Assembly (NCBI GenBank): GCA_016218925.1
Contig: JACRCR010000245.1
Location: 1 to 36,897 of the forward strand
Source: Deltaproteobacteria bacterium
GTDB lineage: Bacteria > Desulfobacterota > Binatia > UBA1149 > CAITLU01
Direction of reading: 5' to 3'
DNA length: 36,897 bases
Shown here: positions 7,011 through 14,718 of the stretch, piece after piece
How positions within the stretch are numbered: position 1 is the stretch's first letter
Layout: every line of letters starts with the position of its first letter
The notes under the pieces: model-generated
Database searches by the model: none
Told to the model about the DNA's origin: nothing
The model's input: the letters and a program-made list of their open reading frames with translations, nothing else
Translations under genes and position numbers: made by a program

Positions 7011-9764
7011 CTATGGCCCCACTTGCAGCGGCGCGTGGACGAGAACGCCGCTGTCGCGAAGTTCGACGCGACGACGACCGCCCACCAATGCGCCCTGCCA
7101 GTTCGTACGCTCCTCCAGGATCAACTTGCCGTTGGGACAGAAGACGGTGCCGAAACCGACAACCTCGTTGCCGAAACGACACTTGGCCTGACTGTACAGG
7201 ATCACGTTGCCGGGCACGGTGCCGCCCGCCAGCACGATCTTGCTGCGCAGCCGCAGATCGAGCTTCTTCTCCACACGCACCACGAACACGCTGCCCGCAT
7301 CGCCCGCACCATCCAGCGTCACCGTGGTGTCCCTGAGCGAACGCAGCCTGGTGAAGTCGAACACGTTGAGTCCGCCCGGACTGGTCGCCGTCAACGTCAG
7401 CGAGCCACCGGCCCCGATCAGCGTATCTCCGAGGTCGGTGCCGGGAGGCAGCAGCGCCAGCAGCGAATCACCCGCGGTGACATCGCCCTGCGCGGCAGCG
7501 CAATCGCCGACGCGGGCGTGGGTTCCGAGCGTGTCGTAGATCTTGCTCGGGTAGTCGGTTCGCGTCGCGGTGGTTCCGCCCGCGACTACGTCGACGGCCA
7601 GGCCCGGCAGCAAGGTCAGACGCGGCTTGCCGCGCACCGCACTACCACCGGAGATGATGTCGCCGGTGACGTCCGCGTGCGGGCTGATCTGAACGCCCAC
7701 ACTGGTCGCGAGCGTGGCTACCGCATCGCCGTTGGTGCTGGAGAACTCGCCGAGACGTACCCTGTCTCCACAGACGTGTCCGGTGACATTGGTCTGTCCA
7801 CGAGTGCGCGACTGCACGCCGGCATCTCCGACGATCACCCACCTGCACGCCGCGGGGATGACGACCGCATTGCCGCCGCAGGTCCCGCCCTCGCAGGTGT
7901 CGCCTACCGTGCACTCATCGCCGTCGTCGCAAGAGACTCCATCGTCGTGAGTGCAGATGGACGGGCCAGGCAGCGCCCGCGGATAGAACGGACCCGGCAT
8001 CGTCGTCGTCGGCGTAGCCAGCGTCGTCGTCGGCGTAGCCATCGTCGTCGTCGGCGTAGCCAGCGTCGTCGTCGGCGCGAGAGTCGTCGTCGTCGACCCC
8101 TGCTCGGCAACGCAAACCCAGCACGGCTCGACCACACACGAAGAATCGCAACCGTCCCCGTCGGTCGTATTGCCGTCGTCGCACTCTTCGCCCTGCTGGA
8201 CCAGCCCGTCGCCGCACTGAATGTTCGGTACGGTAGCGATGGTGAGATCCAACAGAATGGGGCTCTCCCCGGTGCTCGCACGCGCGAACGCAACCACCAC
8301 TTTGATGTACTGGCCGTCCGGAACCGACAGCGCGCCGCCGTTGGTTACCGCGACTGGCGGGCTGAAGTTGACGCCATCGTCCGAGGTCGCAGCCGTAACT
8401 GTAAGCGAACCATCGCCGACCACGTTGGACTGAGTCCAACTCACGGTGCCCCACTGCGCAGCGGGAATGAGCGTGTCATGAACGACCGTCCACGTGCCGT
8501 TGTCCGGCGCGCCGATCAGCGTGCTGCCGGTCATGTCGCTGTAGTTGTAGGTATTGCCGCCCAGAGGAACGGTAGTTAGATCCACCGCGCCGACCGGACC
8601 ACCTCCGCCGCCGATCGGGCCCAGCGCAGGATCGATGCGCGAGACGGTTCCTTCATTGTAGTTGGTCGCCCAGATCTTGCCGTTGGAGTCGACCGCCACG
8701 CCGGTAGGACCCGAGCCAACCGTCACCGAGCCGACGTAGGTTCCGTCGTTCAGCAAATGGTCGACGGTGTTTCCGTACAGTGAACCCGCGACCCAGATGT
8801 GACCGTTGGTGTCGGCCACGCACCCTTGGGCGTAGTAGGTTCCGTGACTGTAGGTTCCGATCAGCACACCGGCCGGATCGAACTTGTGGATGGTGTTGCC
8901 GTCCAGCGACGTGTTCCAGACGTTGCCGGCCGGATCGATGCAAAGGCCGTAGCTGCTGTGGCCGTAGCCGGTCCAGTTCACTCCGTTGGGGCCGCTCAGC
9001 GGGTTGGCCGTATCCCATCGCAGCATCGGCTGGGCCGACCAGATGACGCCGTTCGCGTCGATCAAACCGCCGTATCCGCCGTATCCGACGGGACCCTCCG
9101 TGCGCACGATCGCGCCGGTATCCCCGTCGATCAACTGAAAGATGCGGGTGCTGATGTTGCTCACCCAGACGTCGTTGTTGGCGTCCACCGAAACGTGGCG
9201 TGCGTCCGAGCCTGCGGTCTGGGTGTAGTGGATGATGCACTCGTCGGCTGCTTCGGCTGCCGTCGTACCGGGCCAGGGCCGAACGTCGCCGAGGCCGGTG
9301 GATGTCTCGATCGTCCCGCTGTTGTCCCGGTCCACGCAGCGGCCGTTCTCCTGCAGGCCGATGTGCACGACCGAGCCGCCGTAGCGGTTGCCGACCCACA
9401 CGCTACCGTTCTTGTCGACAGTCGTGCGCGAGGTATCTCCCTGGCCGGATGATTCGGGTGCGGAGCGGTACTCGCCGACAACCGCGCCGGTGTCGGTGCG
9501 GATCTTGACCACAGTGCTCTTGGATGACACCGCTACCCAGATGAAGCCGAACGGCGTGGTGGTGTCGTCGAGCTTGACCTCGTCTGCCGTGGTCACGACG
9601 TTCAGCGGCGTGCCGTCGTTGAAGTCGGCGGTCAGTGTGTAGGTGGCGGGGCTACCGGTCAGCGCGGCCACGGGGGCCGCGACCACGAGGGTTGCCAGTA
9701 GCGCCGCGGCGACAAGCGGCAACCGCATCGATTCTGTCGTCACTGCAAGTGCTGTTCGAAGCAT
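7011..9764 (-). CDS. Giant exported NHL-propeller / DUF4215 / adhesin-like protein, paralogue 1
   Basis: A 917-residue exported protein. The ATG at 9762-9764 is fixed by AAGGAGG six nt upstream and by a signal peptide (hydrophobic at about 14-34, ending A-A-L-T-G). Residues about 36-380 form an NHL/Vgb-like beta-propeller with repeating 'V-D-x-N-G-x-I/V-W-x-x-N' blades. About 395-510 is a beta-sandwich domain. A DUF4215 Cys-rich repeat follows ('CGDGLVQQGEECDDGN'), then a Thr/Pro linker made of 21-bp DNA repeats, a second Cys-rich segment (C-D-D-G-D-E-C-T), and a C-terminal region of about 270 residues. That region ends in a beta-helical part resembling ice-binding-like (DUF3494) adhesins; this assignment is tentative. 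It is a tandem paralogue of 10181-13348, sharing the same start context and upstream palindrome. It is probably a surface or matrix protein; no catalytic site was recognised. Confidence 0.85.
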   Translation of the reverse strand: MLRTALAVTTESMRLPLVAAALLATLVVAAPVAALTGSPATYTLTADFNDGTPLNVVTTADEVKLDDTTTPFGFIWVAVSSKSTVVKIRTDTGAVVGEYRSAPESSGQGDTSRTTVDKNGSVWVGNRYGGSVVHIGLQENGRCVDRDNSGTIETSTGLGDVRPWPGTTAAEAADECIIHYTQTAGSDARHVSVDANNDVWVSNISTRIFQLIDGDTGAIVRTEGPVGYGGYGGLIDANGVIWSAQPMLRWDTANPLSGPNGVNWTGYGHSSYGLCIDPAGNVWNTSLDGNTIHKFDPAGVLIGTYSHGTYYAQGCVADTNGHIWVAGSLYGNTVDHLLNDGTYVGSVTVGSGPTGVAVDSNGKIWATNYNEGTVSRIDPALGPIGGGGGPVGAVDLTTVPLGGNTYNYSDMTGSTLIGAPDNGTWTVVHDTLIPAAQWGTVSWTQSNVVGDGSLTVTAATSDDGVNFSPPVAVTNGGALSVPDGQYIKVVVAFARASTGESPILLDLTIATVPNIQCGDGLVQQGEECDDGNTTDGDGCDSSCVVEPCWVCVAEQGSTTTTLAPTTTLATPTTTMATPTTTLATPTTTMPGPFYPRALPGPSICTHDDGVSCDDGDECTVGDTCEGGTCGGNAVVIPAACRWVIVGDAGVQSRTRGQTNVTGHVCGDRVRLGEFSSTNGDAVATLATSVGVQISPHADVTGDIISGGSAVRGKPRLTLLPGLAVDVVAGGTTATRTDYPSKIYDTLGTHARVGDCAAAQGDVTAGDSLLALLPPGTDLGDTLIGAGGSLTLTATSPGGLNVFDFTRLRSLRDTTVTLDGAGDAGSVFVVRVEKKLDLRLRSKIVLAGGTVPGNVILYSQAKCRFGNEVVGFGTVFCPNGKLILEERTNWQGALVGGRRRVELRDSGVLVHAPLQVGP
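7998..8081 (-). repeat. In-gene 21-bp tandem repeat encoding a Thr/Pro linker
   Basis: Four consecutive 21-bp units (7998-8018, 8019-8039, 8040-8060, 8061-8081) encode A-T-P-T-T-T-M/L repeats in the linker between the DUF4215 and adhesin-like parts of the 7011-9764 protein. Units alternate between two versions ('cat' and 'cag' starts), which suggests duplication of a 42-bp pair. Because the unit is a multiple of three, changes in copy number alter linker length without frameshift. Confidence 0.85.
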
Positions 9765-9813
9765 GATTTTCCTCCTTGTCTCCGAGTGATCTTACGCGTG
9801 GCATTCTCCGTGT

Positions 9814-9831
9814 GTTGATAGACTTGTCAAC
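9814..9831. promoter_or_regulatory. Palindromic operator candidate upstream of giant paralogue 1
   Basis: GTTGATA-GACT-TGTCAAC is a near-perfect 7-4-7 inverted repeat 50-67 bp upstream of the 9764 start. The same 7-4-7 palindrome stands upstream of the second paralogue (13395-13412). Read on the minus strand it contains TTGACA, a consensus -35 hexamer, so a bound protein would overlap RNA polymerase. No strong -10 is visible 17 bp further on (AGAATG). Confidence 0.6.
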
Positions 9832-9890
9832 GCATTGCGGATGGCGTTTTTCCCCCAGATGCCGCCGGGTGGGTTTCGAACGACCGGCGC

Positions 9891-9929
9891 CGCGGCACCG
9901 GTGCGCATCTCGGCTGCACCGGTGCCGCG
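9891..9929 (-). terminator. 14-bp perfect stem hairpin, possible terminator
   Basis: CGCGGCACCGGTGC (9891-9904) is perfectly complementary to 9916-9929, with an 11-nt loop. It lies about 250 bp past the stop of the 10181-13348 gene, beyond the 27-bp array. No T-run follows on the minus strand. It is a very stable structure, either a factor-assisted terminator or an mRNA 3'-end protecting hairpin. Confidence 0.5.
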
Positions 9930-9973
9930 CGCGAGCGCTCGCGGCGATTGGCAAGCCGCGCTGCCCACGGCCC

Positions 9974-10190
9974 GGCCACCTGGCGTGGGCTCTACGAGCC
10001 CTCCACTTGGCGTAGTGTCTACGAGCCCTCCACTTGGCGTAGTGTCTACGAGCCCTCCACTTGGCGTAGTGTCTACGAGCCCTCCACCTGGCGTGGTGTC
10101 TACGAGCCCTCCACTTGGCGTGGTGTCTACGAGCCCTCCACCTGGCGTGGTGTCTACGAGCCCTCCACTTGGCGTGGGCTCTACGAGCCC
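9974..10190 (-). repeat. 27-bp tandem repeat array overlapping the stop codon of giant paralogue 2
   Basis: Seven full 27-bp units start at 9993, 10020, 10047, 10074, 10101, 10128 and 10155. They are flanked by a partial unit (9974-9992) and by a last partial copy from 10182. The core is TACGAGCCCTCCACYTGGCG followed by a variable 7-nt end (TAGTGTC, TGGTGTC or TGGGCTC). The stop codon of the gene 10181-13348 (positions 10181-10183) lies in the junction GGCTCGTAG, which recurs in each unit. The array therefore looks like a serial duplication of the gene's own 3' end. There are no spacers, so it is not a CRISPR array. Confidence 0.92.
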
Positions 10191-13100
10191 ACTTGCAGCG
10201 GCACGTGAACGAGAATGCCGCTGTCGCGGAGTTCCACGCGACCGCGGCCGCCCACCAGCGCGCCCTGCCATTGGGCCCGCTCTCTCACGATGAGCTTGCC
10301 GTTGGGGCAGAAGACAGTCCCCACTCCGATGAGATCTTCTCCGAAGCGGCACTTGCCCTGGCTGTACAAGATCACGTTGCCGGGCACCGCGGCGCCAGCC
10401 AGCAGGATCTTGCTGCGCAGACGCACGTCGAGCTTCCTTTGCACACGCAGCACAAACACGCTGCCGGCATCACCGGCACCGTCAAGCGTCAGCGTCGCGT
10501 CGGTGGCAGAGCGCAGAGTCCTGAAGTCGAACACGTTGAGACCACCGGGGTTGGTCGCCGTCAAGGTCAGCGCGCCGCCGGCAGCGATCGACGTATCTCC
10601 CATGTCAGGTCCGGGCGGGAGGGCGGTCAGCAGCAAGTCGCTGGGCGCCACGTCGTCCTGAGCGGCGATGCAGTCATCGACGCGTACGTTGGTGCCGAGC
10701 GTGTCGTAGATCGCGCCAGGATCCCCTGACTGAACCGCGGTGGTTCCGCCTGCGAGCACATCGACATCGAGGCCCGGCAGCAGAGTCAGGCGCGGTTTGC
10801 CACTGACCGAACTGCCCGCGGTGATGATGTCGCCGTCGACCACCGCGTGGGGGCTGATCTGGATCCCCACGCCGCTGTCGCGAGTGGCGACCGCGTCGCC
10901 GTTGGTGATGGAGAATTCGCCGATGCGAACCCTGCCGCCGCAGATGTGACCGGTGACCGCGGTCTGGCCGCGCGTGCGCGACTGCACCTTGGCGTCGCCG
11001 ACCATCACCCAGTAGCAAGCCGCGGGGATCACCACCGCGTCGCCGCCGCAGGTGCCGCCACCGCAGCTATCACCCATCGTACAGATGTCACCGTCGTCGC
11101 AGAAGGCACCGTCGTCATGGCTGCACACGGAGGGACCAGGCAACCCCTGACCGATGGTCGTCGTCGGACCGGGATCGGCAACGCACACCCAGCACGGCTC
11201 CACGACGCACGAGCCGTCGCAGCCGTCACCAGCCGCGGTGTTGGCGTCGTCGCACGCTTCGCCCGACTCGACCAGGCCGTTGCCGCACGTAGCGCAGATG
11301 CCCGGCGTGTCGCAGTTGGTGCCGTCGCCCTGGTAAGTGCCGACCTCGCATCCTCCGCTGGTCGTCACGTAGCACTGGCCGGCCTCGCAGCAGGCTCCAG
11401 TGATCGGCACAGTCGTCGTCGTAGTGCTCGTCGTCGTAGTGGTTGTCGTCGTCGTTGTCGTCGTTGTCGTCGTCGTTGTCGTCGTCGTTGTTGTCGTCGT
11501 GCAGATGTCGTTGCCGCTGCAGATGCCGGCCAGACAGGTGTCTCCTGCGGTGCACACGTCGCCGTCGTCGCAGGCGGCGCCGTCGTCGTGGCTGCAGAGG
11601 GACGGACCCGACACGCCGGCACGGGCCGAGCCGGACGCCCGCGCCGGACTCAGCCCCGCGACGCAAGCCCAGCACTGCTCGACGGCGCACGAAGCGTCGC
11701 AGCCGTCACCGGCCGCGGTGTTGGCGTCGTCGCACGCTTCGCCAATATCGATCACGCCGTCGCCGCAGACCGGCTGAGGCGGCACGGCGGCAATCGTGAT
11801 GTCGCTCAGGATCGGGCTCTGCCCGGTGGTCGCGCGCGCGAACGCAGCCGACACCCTGATGTAGCGGCCGGCTGGAACCGACAGCGCGCCGCCGTTGGTG
11901 ACGGCCGTCGCAGCGCTGAAGTTGACGCCGTCGTCCGAGGTGGCAGCCGTCACGGTCAAAGAACCGTCGCCCGTCACACTCGCAGTCCAGCTCACCGTCC
12001 CCCAGGCCGCGCTCGGGGTCAGCGAATCATGGTCGACGCTCCAGACGCCGTTGTCGGGGGCACCGATCAGCGTGCTTCCGGTCATGTCGCTGTAGTTGTA
12101 GGTCAGGCCGCCCAGCGCGACGGTCGTGAAATCGACCGCGCCAACCGGGACACCACCGCCACCGATCGGTCCGAGCGCGGGATCTATGCGCGAGACGGTT
12201 CCGTCGTTGTAGTTGGTCGCCCAGATCTTGCCGTTGGAGTCGACCGCTACGCCGGTAGGACCCGAGCCCACGCTCACCGTGCCGACATAGGTGCCGTCGT
12301 TGAGCATATGGCTGACGGCGTTTCCGTACGTGGAGCCCGCGACCCAGATGTCCCCGTTGCCGTCGGCCACGCACCCTTGGGCGAGGCTGAGTCCGTGGAC
12401 GTAGGCTCCAACCAGCGTGCCGGCGGGATCGAACTTGCGGACGATGCCCTCCGTGAGCGAAGTGTTCCAGACGTTGCCGGCCGGATCGATACAAAGGCCG
12501 TAGCTGTCATACACCCGGTCACGCTTCCAGCCGGTCCAGTTGCCGCCGTTGGGGCCGGCCAGTGGATTGGCTGTGTCCCAGCGCAGCAGAGATTGGGCTG
12601 ACCAGATGACGCCGTTCGAGTCGATCAATCCACCGTAGCCGCCGTAGATGGCACCCCAGTCGGCGTCGGTGGCGGGCCCCTCGACGCGGAGGATTGCCCC
12701 GGTATCCCCGTCGATCAACTGGAAGATGCGGCTGTTGGTGCCACTCACCCACACGTCGTTGTTGGCGTCCACCGAAGCGTGGCGCGCATCGGTGCCCGCG
12801 GTCTGCGTGTAGTGGATGATGCACTCGTCTTCGGCTTCGACAGCCGTCGTGCCCGGCCACGGTCGAACGTCGTTGAGGCCGGTGGACGTGTCGATTACGC
12901 CGTTGTGGTTGCGGTCCACGCAGCGGCCGTTCTCCTGCAGGCCGATGTGCACGACCGCGCCGCCGCGGCGGTTGCCGACCCACACGCTGCCGTTCTTGTC
13001 GACTGTGGTACGCGACGGATCTCCCTGGCTGGACGGCTGGGGCGCGGATCGGTACTCGCCGACCACCGCACCGGTATCGGTGCGAATCTTCACGACGGTG

Positions 13101-13348
13101 TCCTTGCTGGACACTGCCACCCAGATGAAACCGAAGGGCGTGGTGGCGTCGTTCAGTCTGACCTCGTCGCCGGAGACCATCACGTTCAGCGAGGTGCCCT
13201 GGTTGAAATCGGCGGTCAGCGTGTACGTGGCCGGGCTTCCGGTCAGCGCGCTCGCCGGTCCCGTCATCAGCAGCGCCGCCAACGTCGCCGCAGCTCCGAG
13301 CGCAAGTCGCATCGACTCCCTTGTCTCCGCAGACGATGTTCGAAACAC
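10181..13348 (-). CDS. Giant exported NHL-propeller / double DUF4215 / adhesin-like protein, paralogue 2
   Basis: A 1055-residue paralogue of 7011-9764. I chose the GTG at 13346-13348 because GGAGG lies 7 nt upstream and the start context aligns base for base with paralogue 1 (GGAGG, spacer, ATC, start, TTTCGAACA). A signal peptide ends in A-S-A-L-T-G. The NHL-type propeller and following beta-sandwich closely match paralogue 1. The middle is expanded: two DUF4215 repeats (C-G-D-G-V-I-D-I-G-E-A-C-D-D-A-N and C-G-N-G-L-V-E-S-G-E-A-C-D-D-A-N) and two C-D-D-G-D segments flank a run of about 27 threonines and an extra Cys-rich piece. The C-terminal adhesin-like domain matches paralogue 1 to the end (Q-V-G-S versus Q-V-G-P). 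Tandem duplication followed by internal duplication explains the size difference. It is probably cell-surface or extracellular; no enzyme motif is seen. A frame extending upstream to 13579 is non-coding in character. Confidence 0.85.
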   Translation of the reverse strand: MFRTSSAETRESMRLALGAAATLAALLMTGPASALTGSPATYTLTADFNQGTSLNVMVSGDEVRLNDATTPFGFIWVAVSSKDTVVKIRTDTGAVVGEYRSAPQPSSQGDPSRTTVDKNGSVWVGNRRGGAVVHIGLQENGRCVDRNHNGVIDTSTGLNDVRPWPGTTAVEAEDECIIHYTQTAGTDARHASVDANNDVWVSGTNSRIFQLIDGDTGAILRVEGPATDADWGAIYGGYGGLIDSNGVIWSAQSLLRWDTANPLAGPNGGNWTGWKRDRVYDSYGLCIDPAGNVWNTSLTEGIVRKFDPAGTLVGAYVHGLSLAQGCVADGNGDIWVAGSTYGNAVSHMLNDGTYVGTVSVGSGPTGVAVDSNGKIWATNYNDGTVSRIDPALGPIGGGGVPVGAVDFTTVALGGLTYNYSDMTGSTLIGAPDNGVWSVDHDSLTPSAAWGTVSWTASVTGDGSLTVTAATSDDGVNFSAATAVTNGGALSVPAGRYIRVSAAFARATTGQSPILSDITIAAVPPQPVCGDGVIDIGEACDDANTAAGDGCDASCAVEQCWACVAGLSPARASGSARAGVSGPSLCSHDDGAACDDGDVCTAGDTCLAGICSGNDICTTTTTTTTTTTTTTTTTTTTTTTTSTTTTTVPITGACCEAGQCYVTTSGGCEVGTYQGDGTNCDTPGICATCGNGLVESGEACDDANTAAGDGCDGSCVVEPCWVCVADPGPTTTIGQGLPGPSVCSHDDGAFCDDGDICTMGDSCGGGTCGGDAVVIPAACYWVMVGDAKVQSRTRGQTAVTGHICGGRVRIGEFSITNGDAVATRDSGVGIQISPHAVVDGDIITAGSSVSGKPRLTLLPGLDVDVLAGGTTAVQSGDPGAIYDTLGTNVRVDDCIAAQDDVAPSDLLLTALPPGPDMGDTSIAAGGALTLTATNPGGLNVFDFRTLRSATDATLTLDGAGDAGSVFVLRVQRKLDVRLRSKILLAGAAVPGNVILYSQGKCRFGEDLIGVGTVFCPNGKLIVRERAQWQGALVGGRGRVELRDSGILVHVPLQVGS
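11411..11500 (-). repeat. ACN trinucleotide tract encoding poly-threonine
   Basis: On the minus strand a run of ACG/ACA/ACT codons encodes about 27 consecutive threonines, one Ser, then five more Thr before V-P-I. It separates two Cys-rich segments of the 10181-13348 protein. Such mucin-like Thr linkers are extended and often glycosylated in secreted proteins, which is inference here. As a trinucleotide microsatellite it can change length in frame. Confidence 0.9.
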
Positions 13349-13394
13349 GATGTCCCTCCATGTTTCAGGGCGGCTTGCCGGGGATCTTCCGCTG

Positions 13395-13412
13395 GTTGAC
13401 AAACGTGTCAAC
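13395..13412. promoter_or_regulatory. Palindromic operator candidate upstream of giant paralogue 2
   Basis: GTTGACA-AACG-TGTCAAC is a perfect 7-4-7 inverted repeat 47-64 bp upstream of the GTG start at 13348, matching the site at 9814-9831 in sequence and nearly in spacing. The minus-strand reading contains TTGACA (-35 consensus), with AAGATC 17 bp downstream as a weak -10. It also lies about 150 bp upstream of the divergent arsS-like gene and could affect both. Confidence 0.65.
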
Positions 13413-13560
13413 GATTCGGCGCACCCGTTTTCGCCCCGTGACCGAGTTTCGATTCGCTTGCACGCGGCGGCGCACGCGGCCAAGCATCGCGGCGGGCGCG
13501 CGCATGCGAGACGCGAGCCGCAGGCGCTTCGCACTTGGTAATATGGAATATAAGGCGCGC

Positions 13561-14547
<987 letters not shown>

Positions 14548-14718
14548 AGCAATGCCGCGGGGCACAGCCTCTGCGCGGCGCGGAAGTTCGCGCGTGCCGT
14601 GACGGCTACGCGGCCGGCAGCGACGGCGCGACGGCGCGGCGAACCTGAGGCGTGCCCCGCCGCGCACCGCAGCGACCGCCGGCGCCGCGCACGCACGGCG
14701 CCATTCGCGAGCCGCCGG

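Larger units (their letters stand above)
9765..10180. other. 416-bp intergenic region between the two giant paralogues
   Basis: From right to left it holds the 27-bp tandem array following the upstream gene's stop, a 14-bp perfect hairpin (9891-9929), an adjacent 12-bp self-complementary GCGAGCGCTCGC (about 9930-9941), the palindromic operator candidate (9814-9831) and the ribosome-binding site of paralogue 1. No gene is supported. The long open frames across it exist only because the array unit is a multiple of three. Confidence 0.7.

Noticed and set aside
9974..10190. Possible CRISPR array
   Set aside because: The copies are head-to-tail with no spacers and no cas genes nearby.
9948..10208. 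Plus-strand frame with a 9-residue Y-E-P-S-T-W-R repeat, and the minus-strand frame with G-G-L-V-D-T-T-P repeats
   Set aside because: Both are products of the 27-bp array being a multiple of three. There is no ribosome-binding site, signal peptide or flanking domain.
10847..12601. A 584-codon plus-strand open frame across the second giant paralogue
   Set aside because: Antisense shadow; the minus frame has signal peptide, ribosome-binding site and recognisable domains.
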